Positions 16,401-23,875 of a stretch of 64,000 nucleotides of DNA are shown here, piece after piece. How positions within the stretch are numbered: the stretch's first letter is position 1; the number at the start of each line of letters is the position of its first letter. The position numbers and the translations under genes were made by a program. The notes beneath the pieces are model-generated. The model was not told the origin of the DNA. It was given only the letters and a program-made list of their open reading frames with translations, and made no database searches. The stretch is from NCBI GenBank assembly GCA_038135065.1, contig JAYPWI010000017.1:1-64000 (forward strand). Reading direction: 5' to 3'. Origin of the DNA: JAYPWI01 sp038135065 (lineage in GTDB: Bacteria; Actinomycetota; Acidimicrobiia; Acidimicrobiales; Poriferisodalaceae).

Positions 16401-18011
16401 GACCAGGCGCTGTGTTGGGTCCGAGTAACCGAGGCCCGCAGCAGCCATGGCGCCGATGGTCAAGGCGAGCAGTCGGTTGGCCGGAACCCGCAGTGAACTG
16501 GTGTCGGCCGGCGTCGTGTCCAGTCGCGCTACGAGCTGCTGTTGCTGAGACGGGCCGTTGGCCGTCCTGGCCATCACCGCGGCTGCGGTGTCGTCGTGGG
16601 GGTCGACGGCCAGCACGGAGGCGGCGGCCTCGTATGCCTTGTCTGGCTCTTCGAGTTCCAGATAGAAGCCGGCGAGCAACGACTCTAGGCGTAGATACAG
16701 GCCCGAGGAGGGGGAGGAGAGGGTACGGCCGTGTTCAGCGACGCGCGTGGCCTCGCTGATGTCTTCACCTGCGTAGGCGATCGATCGGGCTAGATCCAAG
16801 GCGGTCTTGGCCGTGGGTGTGCGCTCGTAGGCGGCAGTGGCGATCTTCACATTGCGCCGAGCCTTCGCTACCTGCGCATCGGCCCCGAGGGCGTAGCCGA
16901 GGTGGGTGAGGGTGATGCCGTCCCATGGATGGGTCGATAGGGATTCGCCGGTGTCGGCATCCACGACCTCCTCGTGGATTGCGCCGTCGAAGCGGGCACC
17001 TGCCGAGCGGAACAAGCGTTGGGCGGTGCCCACCGAGGTGGGAGCGTCCGTCCGCTCGCTGATGACCGACACAGCAAGTCCTCGCACGCCCCCAGGCATC
17101 GTGCGCAGACTGAGACGCGCCGCCGATTTGTCGGGGCAGACGAGGCGCTCGTCGGCGTCGATCCACAACACCCAGTCGGCTGCTCCGACTGCATCGAGTG
17201 CTTCGTTGCGGGCCCAGCCGAAGTCGTCGCGCCATTCTCGGTGAATGACCTCGGCGCCGTGAGCCAGGGCGATGTCGACGGTGTTATCGGACGAGCCCGT
17301 GTCGCACACGACTACCCGATCGACGAAACCTTCGAGCGATTCGAGGCAGGCCCCCAACATCGCAGCTTCGTTCCGGACGATCAGGTTGGCGACCACGAGG
17401 GAAGGCGAATGATCCTGGATCGGGCCGACACCGCACCGGCCGTCGTGGCGCAGCCCGGTGGCCACCGTGACACCGGTCAGGGCTCCGATGGCGACCTGAC
17501 GATCACCGCCGAGCAGGGTGTCGGCTAGCTGGGCTGGGCGACCGATCACTGCGCAGACCCCACTGCCATGCATCGCGTCACCGGTCACCACGACCGGGTT
17601 GCCGGCAGCGAGATGAGCGGCCAGTCCTGCGCTGAGGTCGGGGGCTGTAGCCGAGGCATCGTCGTGGACCAACAGCGCTGGCTGGTCGGGCAAGAGTGCG
17701 AGGAGGTCGACGGCTGCGTCGAGGGACGACGTGGCCGCGACTGCGTCGACGGTGGATGACAAACGGTCGACGATCTTGCGGGCTTCGGGATCTGCGCCGA
17801 TGGCGACGACGAGACCACCCTCGCCGACCAGCTGTCGCGCGCGCCGCACAGCACTCTTCGTTGCCCTGGCGGGCCCGTGGACCAGCAGCACGATCTGTCG
17901 GACGGGATGTTCGGAGGCACTGGTCGCGTCAGGTTGCACAGTCATCACCAGGTTGTGTCGGCCGGGACCGGGATGAGCAAAGACCCGGGCAAAGCAAAGA
18001 GACTTCGCCAT
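13485..18011 (-). CDS. Giant multidomain glycosyltransferase between the flagellin genes
   Basis: 1508 aa from ATG 18011; a start at 17945 (MTVQPDATSASEH) is also possible. Domains seen: an N-terminal alpha/beta region (35-190); a GT2 domain at ~205-330 (LIVRNEAAMLGACLESL, CDTGSSDNTVDIA, WIDADERL); a helical TPR-like stretch (~370-490); a Rossmann segment resembling a methyltransferase (~650-760, LVPPRRRVLDWTADP); a second glycosyltransferase-like Rossmann region (~1010-1130); a second GT2 domain (~1155-1350, VSVVIPVHNNWKLTSACL, ILNNDTEV, GGFDEGFGIGNYEDDELGHRL); and a C-terminal alpha/beta region. It could build a short glycan in several steps. Its position between two flagellins suggests flagellin glycosylation. 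Confidence 0.85.
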   Translation of the reverse strand: MAKSLCFARVFAHPGPGRHNLVMTVQPDATSASEHPVRQIVLLVHGPARATKSAVRRARQLVGEGGLVVAIGADPEARKIVDRLSSTVDAVAATSSLDAAVDLLALLPDQPALLVHDDASATAPDLSAGLAAHLAAGNPVVVTGDAMHGSGVCAVIGRPAQLADTLLGGDRQVAIGALTGVTVATGLRHDGRCGVGPIQDHSPSLVVANLIVRNEAAMLGACLESLEGFVDRVVVCDTGSSDNTVDIALAHGAEVIHREWRDDFGWARNEALDAVGAADWVLWIDADERLVCPDKSAARLSLRTMPGGVRGLAVSVISERTDAPTSVGTAQRLFRSAGARFDGAIHEEVVDADTGESLSTHPWDGITLTHLGYALGADAQVAKARRNVKIATAAYERTPTAKTALDLARSIAYAGEDISEATRVAEHGRTLSSPSSGLYLRLESLLAGFYLELEEPDKAYEAAASVLAVDPHDDTAAAVMARTANGPSQQQQLVARLDTTPADTSSLRVPANRLLALTIGAMAAAGLGYSDPTQRLVDRLEELAVAHPGSWSAVAELWTTLDIEVARQLIARLTPSSQQLVLTESYRHLSIAEADRLVDKFGLDEVPGDNMAEPASFGISLTFGASLLPISATSIADLVPPRRRVLDWTADPTLGDALESRYPRMQRVDPDQPLGPQLAKLARQGVRVDAAVGGLSTQDSAAVLSILHEVLDPAGVAVLWDIDDSGQAITSTALQSGHCLASSHATEHLAAARLVPEAVAPTGITIVRPMFDATTPIVDFKSAEPALRVAITSTEPLSSEISLAYRVSVPSDWSVSIGDPTTAADVTLMTDPSLLPDARWVQHLIDRTLDTGTPHGARVVDTHGMSLHAGHVTPAGDPIGHGEPSDAVWLRSDRPGIELAPPFAVPGDSTPDNRPFGTLAAAAVALTVKPVEERSSVHPADLEELLSPERILFVGGPAPGTGHPDEQATLDKLLNHLATRDVTVLYQWSGTTPPDPWTSQTWRQRGVVVVPPSPEREQLHAYRPDVISPRSDALARFLRPTKIVFMGTNAIRWDFHHLAGDVPTAELIYVGPADDLAAGRADRHCELDDLCHVLTAPESSRPARTPSIPQIAPLESTPGLVSVVIPVHNNWKLTSACLGALRASTDQDLEIIVVDNGSTDETPQVLIDEDVVVVTNPSKRGFPAAVNQGILRSTGEFVCILNNDTEVTQGWLTELLNALDEPGTQLVGPRSNHIAGLQQIPGGPEVEPSSHAWAREWTASRRGRTWRTDRLIGFCLLARRCTFEKVGGFDEGFGIGNYEDDELGHRLMAAGGHLRVADGAVVLHHGSATFASLEVDMAAVLRSASRHLEPGERAIASQTTVVVLSDGAPVDAARTAAAASAIVDHVIVIERRSPLSTRLAVSALPGRVVDVITGDWTDDAAAYDAVREVPSDLILIIGAGELLDVDDWGAARAELEAAVVTVATDGPLGLLTPSGSEIRLIPPTTQGIAMVGGPSTANLSTIRVEQPS

Positions 18012-18083
18012 CCCACCTGTCTCGGCCTGGACTGTAGGGATGCGGGTGCCGGTGCCGACCGTACTTTGTTCCAGAACATTCCT

Positions 18084-18110
18084 TAAGGGGCTACAGGTTT
18101 GGGCGACTGA
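18084..18110 (+). promoter_or_regulatory. Possible sigma-28-like promoter of flagellin 2
   Basis: TAAG (18084-18087), 15 nt, GCGACTGA (18103-18110). The -10 match is partial. The spacing places the transcript start just ahead of the leader hairpin at 18120. Confidence 0.35.
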
Positions 18111-18119
18111 GCACCCCAG

Positions 18120-18139
18120 CGGTCGTACGGATGCGACCG
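18120..18139 (+). promoter_or_regulatory. CsrA-type hairpin in the flagellin 2 leader
   Basis: CGGTCG (18120-18125) pairs with CGACCG (18134-18139) around the loop TACGGATG, which contains GGA and resembles the CsrA consensus (ACA-GGATG). The ribosome site ACATGGAGG (18152-18160) offers a second GGA. Sequence differs from the flagellin 1 hairpin, but the layout is the same. Confidence 0.55.
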
Positions 18140-18166
18140 GTAACGCCAGTCACATGGAGGTGTCTG

Positions 18167-18988
18167 ATGCGAATCAATCAGAACATCGCAGCGTTCAACT
18201 CGTACCGGAACTTGTCGGTGACCAATGGTCAGCTCGGCAAGTCGCTCGAGAAGCTGTCGTCGGGATTCCGGATCAACCGGGCCGCCGACGATGCGGCGGG
18301 CCTGGTCAAGAGCGAGCTGCTGCGGTCCGAAATCAACGGTACCCGTCAGGCGATCCAGAACGCACAGGACGGCATCAGCTTCGTGCAGACCGCCGAGGGT
18401 GCACTCAACGAAGTGCACGCCATCCTGCAGCGCATGCGGACCCTGGCCGTGGACGCCTCGAACACGGCGACCACCGATGGTGTGCCGCAGCAGGCTGAGA
18501 TCACCGAACTCCTGTCGGAGCTCACGGCTATCGGCGCGAAGACCTCGTTCGCCGGTATGACGGTGTTCCAGGACTACTCGACCACCAACCTGACCTTCCA
18601 CGTCGGGCCGAACGCCGGGGCCAACAACCAGCTCAATATCTCGACCGATCTGGTGTTGTCCTCCTCGGACGTGTTCGGGACCGATGTGAGTGGTGTCGAT
18701 GTGTCGTCTGATGCCAATGCGGCTATCACCACCCTGAGCAGTGCGATCTCCGCCGTCTCGACGCAGCGTGCCTCGCTGGGCGCCAGCCAGAACCGTCTGG
18801 AGCACACCATTGCGAACCTGCAGGTGGCTCAGGAGAACCTGTCGGCGTCCGAGAGCCGGATCCGTGACACGGATATGGCCCTCGAGATGGTCCAGTTCAC
18901 CCGGAACCAAATCATGGCCCAGGCCGGTACGGCGATGTTGGCGCAAGCCAACCAGATTCCCGGTTCGATTCTCAATCTTCTGGGGTAG
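18167..18988 (+). CDS. fliC: Flagellin (copy 2)
   Basis: ATG at 18167 (MRINQNIAAFNSYRNL) after GGAGG. 273 aa, one residue longer at the C-terminus than copy 1. D0/D1 regions are the same as in copy 1; differences cluster in the middle (AGMTVFQDY, HVGPNAGANNQLNISTDLV) and near the end (MAQAGTAML, IPGSILNLLG). Like copy 1 it lacks outer D2/D3 domains, so the filament should be thin-walled. Two flagellins may occupy different parts of the filament. fliS follows after 241 bp holding two strong hairpins. CsrA control through the leader is likely. Confidence 0.97.
   Translation: MRINQNIAAFNSYRNLSVTNGQLGKSLEKLSSGFRINRAADDAAGLVKSELLRSEINGTRQAIQNAQDGISFVQTAEGALNEVHAILQRMRTLAVDASNTATTDGVPQQAEITELLSELTAIGAKTSFAGMTVFQDYSTTNLTFHVGPNAGANNQLNISTDLVLSSSDVFGTDVSGVDVSSDANAAITTLSSAISAVSTQRASLGASQNRLEHTIANLQVAQENLSASESRIRDTDMALEMVQFTRNQIMAQAGTAMLAQANQIPGSILNLLG
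18662..18916 (+). repeat. Second copy of the 255-bp flagellin repeat
   Basis: Identical to 12195-12449 at a constant offset of 6467 bases. Recombination between the copies would delete both glycosyltransferase genes and leave one flagellin. Confidence 0.85.
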
Positions 18989-18996
18989 CGGTCTGG

Positions 18997-19031
18997 CCGG
19001 TGGACGCGTCAAGGGTGTCGTAGTCCACCGG
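18997..19031 (+). terminator. Hairpin after flagellin 2
   Basis: CCGGTGGAC (18997-19005) and GTCCACCGG (19023-19031) form a perfect 9-bp stem with a 17-nt loop, 8 nt after the stop codon. Probable terminator or 3' stabiliser. Confidence 0.5.
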
Positions 19032-19064
19032 TAGACCACCAACCTCGAGTTCGCCGTGACTGGC

Positions 19065-19117
19065 GTATCGGCCGGCAGGACGGCCGATGCTTCAGCCATC
19101 GGTCGTCCTGCCGATAC
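19065..19117 (+). repeat. Long hairpin between flagellin 2 and fliS
   Basis: GGCAGGACGGCCGATG (19074-19089) pairs with CATCGGTCGTCCTGCC (19097-19112), 16 bp with one G-U, plus GTATC/GATAC at the base beyond a 4-nt bulge. No T-run. It may protect the flagellin mRNA or act as a terminator. Confidence 0.55.
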
Positions 19118-19229
19118 GTCAAGTGATGTGTGGCAGTGGCACCTCGCCAGGTGGGCCGGTCCCCGGTGGACCGAACCCGGACCGACGAACTCGAGGCCGA
19201 TCTCTTCGTGAGCCGAAAGGTGACGTCCT

Positions 19230-19604
19230 GTGGGACTAGCTGACCACTATCGACGTGATGCGGTGATGACGGCACGACCCGACCAGCTCGTGACGATGCT
19301 GTACGACCGCCTCTTGCGGGCCATCACCACTGCTCGCGAGCTCCTCGGAAGCGGTGATGATCCGTCAGTAGTACACGAGGAACTCGTACTCGGTCAGCGG
19401 ATCCTCTTGGAACTCCAGGTGACGCTCGACTTCGAGCGAGGTGGCGAGCTCGCCGCCAACCTGGCCCAGTTGTACGAGTACTGCATCGAGCAATTGGTTG
19501 CAGCGAACGTGTCCAAGAACGCTGATGACCTCGCCGCAGCAGAGCAGGTCGTGAGAGATATCCGCGAGGCTTGGGTATCGGCTGCCAAGGAGATCCACGG
19601 CTGA
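19230..19604 (+). CDS. fliS: Flagellin export chaperone FliS
   Basis: GTG start at 19230 with AAAGGTGA upstream, 124 aa. FliS motifs: YRRDAVMTARPDQLVTMLYDRLLRAITTAREL and the helical remainder including LDFERGGELAANLAQLYEYCIEQLVAANVSKNADDLAAAEQVVRDIREAW. It binds the disordered flagellin C-terminus in the cytoplasm and prevents early polymerisation. In other bacteria FliS also holds flagellin apart from FliW, linking it to CsrA control; csrA and fliW are both in this locus. Confidence 0.94.
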   Translation: MGLADHYRRDAVMTARPDQLVTMLYDRLLRAITTARELLGSGDDPSVVHEELVLGQRILLELQVTLDFERGGELAANLAQLYEYCIEQLVAANVSKNADDLAAAEQVVRDIREAWVSAAKEIHG

Positions 19605-19685
19605 TCCCTTAGTTGACGAGTGCTTCGGACGACGGGAACCGGGACCGGCGATGGTGTGCTGGTCCGAATTCCACGGAGGGCAGCT

Positions 19686-19997
19686 GTGCGAATCAACGAG
19701 AACACTTCCAGCTTCGGTGCTGTGGCCAACAGGTCGACGGTGGCCGAGGCGAGTGCCCGCGTCGGGACAGGTGCTCGTGCGGCTTCCCAACAGATTCGCG
19801 AGGGTTCAGGTACTTCAGCCCTCGAGCGCGTCGCAGCGGAGAACCGTGCGGCGGGGCTCAGCCGGATTCGTGATGCATCGCTGGCCACACAGTTGGCGTC
19901 GGTCGCTGCCCAGACCATCCGCGAGAGCGGGGAGACTGCGATCGCAGTCCAGGCGAATCTCCCGGCCGCAACAGTGGCTGCCCTCCTCGAGTCCTGA
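19686..19997 (+). CDS. Mini-flagellin-like protein (D0 ends only)
   Basis: GTG at 19686 after CGGAGGGCAGCT gives 103 aa; the frame extends to 19620 without support. The N-terminus MRINENTSSFGAVANRS copies the flagellin start MRINQNIAAFNSYRN. The C-terminus LSRIRDASLATQLASVAAQ..ANLPAATVAALL aligns with ESRIRDTDMALEMVQF..ANQIPAAVLNLL. The ~40 residues between are Ala/Ser-rich and helical, with no D1 core. I know no family with this size and layout. It might be a junction, tip or length-control subunit, an export-gate competitor, or a decayed flagellin under selection at its ends. It lies between fliS and fliD, 10 nt before fliD, so probably co-translated with export partners. Confidence 0.75.
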   Translation: MRINENTSSFGAVANRSTVAEASARVGTGARAASQQIREGSGTSALERVAAENRAAGLSRIRDASLATQLASVAAQTIRESGETAIAVQANLPAATVAALLES

Positions 19998-20007
19998 GGA
20001 TCCGAGA

Positions 20008-21870
20008 ATGGTCGATCCGGCGTTTCGTGTTGGGGGCATCGCCTCTGGCCTCGATACCGAAGGCTTGATCAACAGCCTCGTCGCCATCGAGCGCATCCCC
20101 ATCAACCGGATGAACCAGCAGCGCCAGCTTGCTCAGGCTCGGTCGGACGCGTGGACGGATATCTCGACCAAGGTGTCCGCCTTTCGGACAGCAGTCGACG
20201 ATCTGCGGTATCGGGGCGGTCTCGAAGCGGTCTCGGCCAGCAGTAGCGATGCGACCGTTGCATCGGTCTCGGTGACGGGCACCGCCAACCCATCGAGCCT
20301 GGCCTTCACGGTCGACCAACTTGCTGCGACACACAGCGTTGTCACGAGCGGCAGTCATGCGACCGCCGCAACAGCGGTTGGGGCAGGCACGGTCACCCTC
20401 ACGATCGATGGGGTGGACCATGACGTGACCACCACGGCAAGCACCACCCTGACCCAACTGGCTGCCAGTATCGATGCGCTTGGTATCGGCGTCGATGCGA
20501 GTGTGCTCACCGTGGCGTCCGGCGATGTCCGCCTTGCGTTGACCGCCGAATCGAGCGGATCCGATGGCGAGTTCTCCTTCTCTGAAACGGGTACGTCCCT
20601 GGGTACTGGTTCGGTGGTCAGTCAGGCAGCCAACGCCCTCGTCACCATCGGCTCCGGTGGAGGTGCGATCCAACTCTCCCGGAGCACCAATACGGTCAGC
20701 GACCTCGTTCCCGGTGTCGAAATCCGATTGCTGGCCACATCTGCCTCGGCGGTCACGGTGACGACCGAACGGGATGGCGACACCATCGCAGACAACATCA
20801 CCGCGATGTTCACGGCTGCAGACGCAGTGTTGACCGAGATCGACACACTCACCTCCTACGATGCCGCGTCGGAACAGGGCTCTGTCCTCACAGGTGACGC
20901 CATGGTGCGGACGCTCGACAGTCGGATCAGCGATGCGATGAGCGCAGTGATCAGTGATCTCGGTCTCGGTCTCGACGCAGGATCTCCCATCTCGTTCCGC
21001 CGTAGTGGTGGAATCGACGTGGACCGCGAGCGGCTCCTGTCGGCCATCAACGGAGAATTCAGCGACCTGTCGGCCCTTCTGTCCGGGGCATTCTCTACCT
21101 CGGACTCTCGGATTTCGGCCGTGTCGACCACGACCGAGACGTTGGAAGGGACCTACGACGTCGTTGTCGATGTGGCCGGTGGAACCGCAGAAGTCACTGG
21201 CGGTTCGTTCTCACCAGGGAACAACTCGTTCTCCCTCACCTACAACTCGGTCACCGACACGGTCGCGGTGAACGAATCCACGGCGGCGGCAGCAGCTAGC
21301 TCCCTGAACACGATTTTCGGGGCCACTGCCGGGTGGGAAAATCTCTTTGCCGAAGACGCCGGCGGTGTCGTGAAGGTGAGCGTGCCGAGCCTGACCGGGT
21401 CGTCCGTGACCTTCACCATCTCCGGCGATGTGCGGTACGACCTCAACGGCACCCACACCGGTAGCGATCCGAGTGGAACGATCGATGGTGAGACAGCGTC
21501 CATTTCGGGCGATCGCTTCACCATCAGCACAGGTGATCCCACCGGGTTGGTGGCCGATGTCGATCTCTCCGAGGTGGATACGAGCGGCGGCTCGGTGAAC
21601 GTCGGGACCATCACCTACGCAGGGAGCGTGCTCACCGACCTGGATCTCCTGCTCGACGACGTCGAGGGTGTCGATGGAATCATCGCTCGAGCCCAGGACG
21701 AGCACGATGATCGAATCGACGACATCGATGACCAGATCGCTGCTATGGAACTCCGAATCGAATTGCGGGAGACCAACTTCCGACGTCAGTTCCAGGCCAT
21801 GGAGAGCATGCTCGCCCAGCTACAGGGCAACATGTCGTTCCTGTCGGGCCTCATGCCTGCGAGTGGATAG
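20008..21870 (+). CDS. fliD: Flagellar filament cap protein FliD
   Basis: ATG at 20008 (MVDPAFRVGGIASGLDTEGLINSLV), 620 aa; GAGGA is in the preceding stop region. The N-terminal coiled coil (IERIPINRMNQQRQLAQARSDAWTDISTKVSAFRTAVDDLR) and the C-terminal one (DDRIDDIDDQIAAMELRIELRETNFRRQFQAMESMLAQLQ) are the FliD_N and FliD_C signatures. The long middle is Ser/Thr/Val-rich beta structure. FliD caps the growing filament and folds flagellin subunits beneath it. It is followed 9 nt later by a small helical gene in the usual fliT position. Confidence 0.95.
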   Translation: MVDPAFRVGGIASGLDTEGLINSLVAIERIPINRMNQQRQLAQARSDAWTDISTKVSAFRTAVDDLRYRGGLEAVSASSSDATVASVSVTGTANPSSLAFTVDQLAATHSVVTSGSHATAATAVGAGTVTLTIDGVDHDVTTTASTTLTQLAASIDALGIGVDASVLTVASGDVRLALTAESSGSDGEFSFSETGTSLGTGSVVSQAANALVTIGSGGGAIQLSRSTNTVSDLVPGVEIRLLATSASAVTVTTERDGDTIADNITAMFTAADAVLTEIDTLTSYDAASEQGSVLTGDAMVRTLDSRISDAMSAVISDLGLGLDAGSPISFRRSGGIDVDRERLLSAINGEFSDLSALLSGAFSTSDSRISAVSTTTETLEGTYDVVVDVAGGTAEVTGGSFSPGNNSFSLTYNSVTDTVAVNESTAAAAASSLNTIFGATAGWENLFAEDAGGVVKVSVPSLTGSSVTFTISGDVRYDLNGTHTGSDPSGTIDGETASISGDRFTISTGDPTGLVADVDLSEVDTSGGSVNVGTITYAGSVLTDLDLLLDDVEGVDGIIARAQDEHDDRIDDIDDQIAAMELRIELRETNFRRQFQAMESMLAQLQGNMSFLSGLMPASG

Positions 21871-21879
21871 GCGAGGGAC

Positions 21880-22197
21880 ATGACGGTATGCGACGACGGT
21901 CAGCGGCCAGAGGATGACGAGTGGGATGATCTGCTCGATGCTGCCGAGGACTTCCTCGACGAGGCGGAGCGAAGCCTGGCCGACGACCCGGCGCTGGCCC
22001 GGCTGCCCGTGCTCGAACACACGGCGCCCCGAGGGACACCCTCCAAGCGGCAGACCGAGCGGTTGGCGGCGATTCTTCGCCGTGGCGAGGCAGTCGAGGC
22101 GCTCGTCATGTCTCGACAGCGGGACCTGAAGGCCGAGATGGCGGCCACTCGACAGGTCGATCGGGCAGGGCGGGCCTACCTGTCGGCCTTTGCTTGA
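21880..22197 (+). CDS. Small helical protein in the fliT position
   Basis: 105 aa starting MTVCDDGQRPEDDEWDD, 9 nt after fliD. The N-terminal half is very acidic (DDEWDDLLDAAEDFLDEAERSLADDP); the C-terminal half is basic and helical (RQTERLAAILRRGEAVEALVMSRQRDLKAEMAATRQVDRAGRAYLSAFA). The size, helix content and place after fliD suit a FliT-like chaperone for FliD, but sequence alone does not prove it. The TGA is followed by about 95 bp to fliF. Confidence 0.6.
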   Translation: MTVCDDGQRPEDDEWDDLLDAAEDFLDEAERSLADDPALARLPVLEHTAPRGTPSKRQTERLAAILRRGEAVEALVMSRQRDLKAEMAATRQVDRAGRAYLSAFA

Positions 22198-22292
22198 TTG
22201 GAGTCCCTCGCCGCCGACGGGAACCGTGATCGAGGATCGACACATTCCGCGCTCATGGACGAGCTATCTCCACCGACCAGTTGGTGACGTTC

Positions 22293-23861
22293 ATGAGCAC
22301 AACCGATCTCAGTTCCGCCAACCGAACGACGGCGCTGTTGCGGTCGCTACCCATCGCCCATCGGGTGGGCATCGGAGCGGCGCTGGTGGTCGTTGCTCTC
22401 GCTGGATACGCCTTTCTCCAGTGGCTCTCGAGCCCTTCGTACTCACTGTTGGCCAGCGATCTCAGCGCCTCGGACCTGGGTGAGATCACAGCTGAGCTCG
22501 AATCGAGTGGCATCCCGTATCAGGTGGAGAACGGCGGCGATCGGGTCATGGTGCCCAGGGCCGATTTCGCCAAGGCTCGTGCAGCCCTCGCTGATGCCGG
22601 GGTGGCGACCGACGCAGCGACCGCGCGGGACCGTGGGTACGAACTGCTCGACCAACAGGGGTTCGGCCTGAGCGCCAACCTGGAGCGCATCAACGTCCAA
22701 CGTGCACTCGAGGGAGAGCTGGCTCGCAGTGTGCGAGCCATGGACGGGGTCGACGACGCAGTCGTGCACCTGGTCATGCCCGAGGAGACGCTGTTCGGGG
22801 ATCCTGAGGCGGCCAGCGCCTCAGTGATCATCGATGTGGGGGAGGGCTTCCGAGCTTCGGGTGCGACGGCGGTCGCCAACCTCGTCGCTGGGGCAGTGGA
22901 GAACCTCGAGACGTCGGCTATCACGGTGATCGATATGCAGGGTCGTATCCTCCTCGCTCCTGACGATCAGTCGTCCGGGGTCGATATGGGCACTGCGACC
23001 AGCCAGACTCGGGAATTCGAAAAGCGGTTGGAAGAAGACATCACCCGGCTGTTGCTGAGCGCGGGAGCCGGCGATCGCAGCACGGTGATGGTCAGGGCGA
23101 CCCTCGACTTCGATCAGGTGACGCGCCGGACAGAGACCTACGACGCCGAGGGCGGCGTCCCTCTGCGGGAACAGACCCAGTTGGAACAGTTCACTGGCAA
23201 TTCGGCACTGGCCCCTGGCGGTGTCCCCGGTGTCGACGGTGAACAGTTGAATCCCGAGCTCGACGGTGCGGGAGGGCTCACCTACGAGAAAAACGACAGG
23301 ACGACCGAGTTCGGGGTCGACAACATCATCACCAACGAGGTGCTGGCAGCTGGAGCGCTGCAGGAACTCCACGTTGGGGTGGTGATCGACGATGGATCGA
23401 TTACCGGTGCAGGTGTCCCTGACGCCGACACGGTCTCCAATCTCATCAGTAATGCCGTCGGCCTGGATCCCGCACGCGGTGACTCGATCGTGGTTGCTGC
23501 CGTACCGTTCCCAGCCATCGACGAGACCGAGCCCGTCGCTCTGACGGCTCCGGCCGCAGCCGGGGGACCCTCGATTCTGGATCTCATCCCGCAGGCAGTG
23601 GGCGCGCTGGTGCTCATCCTCGTGGTCGCCGTGGTCCTTCTGATGCTCAAGAACGCCAACAAGGGAGCTGGGGAAGGAACCCTCGACGTCCCACAGCTTG
23701 CTGCGGGGATGACGAGTCAACGTCTTGATGAGGGGTCCGAGCTGTCCCTGGGTGCAGGGGCTCCGGTATCGAGTGACGCCCGTATCCAGGTCCGTCGCTT
23801 GGTCGAAGAACAGCCCGAGGAAATTGCCAGTCTGTTGCGATCGTGGTTGGCCGATGCGTGA
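22293..23861 (+). CDS. fliF: Flagellar MS-ring protein FliF
   Basis: ATG at 22293 (MSTTDLSSANRTTALLRSLP), 522 aa; in-frame GTG/TTG codons a few bases upstream are alternatives. First membrane segment GIGAALVVVALAGYAFLQWL (~30-50), ring domain YSLLASDLSASDLGEITAELESSGIPYQV, FliF core NLERINVQRALEGELARSVRAMDGVDDAVVHLVMPEE, and a second membrane segment (AVGALVLILVVAVVLLMLK). The short C-terminal tail binds FliG. Forms the membrane base ring. First gene of a fliF-fliG-fliH run that continues into flgK. Confidence 0.96.
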   Translation: MSTTDLSSANRTTALLRSLPIAHRVGIGAALVVVALAGYAFLQWLSSPSYSLLASDLSASDLGEITAELESSGIPYQVENGGDRVMVPRADFAKARAALADAGVATDAATARDRGYELLDQQGFGLSANLERINVQRALEGELARSVRAMDGVDDAVVHLVMPEETLFGDPEAASASVIIDVGEGFRASGATAVANLVAGAVENLETSAITVIDMQGRILLAPDDQSSGVDMGTATSQTREFEKRLEEDITRLLLSAGAGDRSTVMVRATLDFDQVTRRTETYDAEGGVPLREQTQLEQFTGNSALAPGGVPGVDGEQLNPELDGAGGLTYEKNDRTTEFGVDNIITNEVLAAGALQELHVGVVIDDGSITGAGVPDADTVSNLISNAVGLDPARGDSIVVAAVPFPAIDETEPVALTAPAAAGGPSILDLIPQAVGALVLILVVAVVLLMLKNANKGAGEGTLDVPQLAAGMTSQRLDEGSELSLGAGAPVSSDARIQVRRLVEEQPEEIASLLRSWLADA

Positions 23862-23875
23862 TGGTGGAGTGCTGA

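Noticed and set aside
19686..19997. Mini-flagellin as a mere duplicated flagellin fragment
   Set aside because: It has its own ribosome site and stop, and both ends are diverged from the neighbouring flagellins rather than copied.
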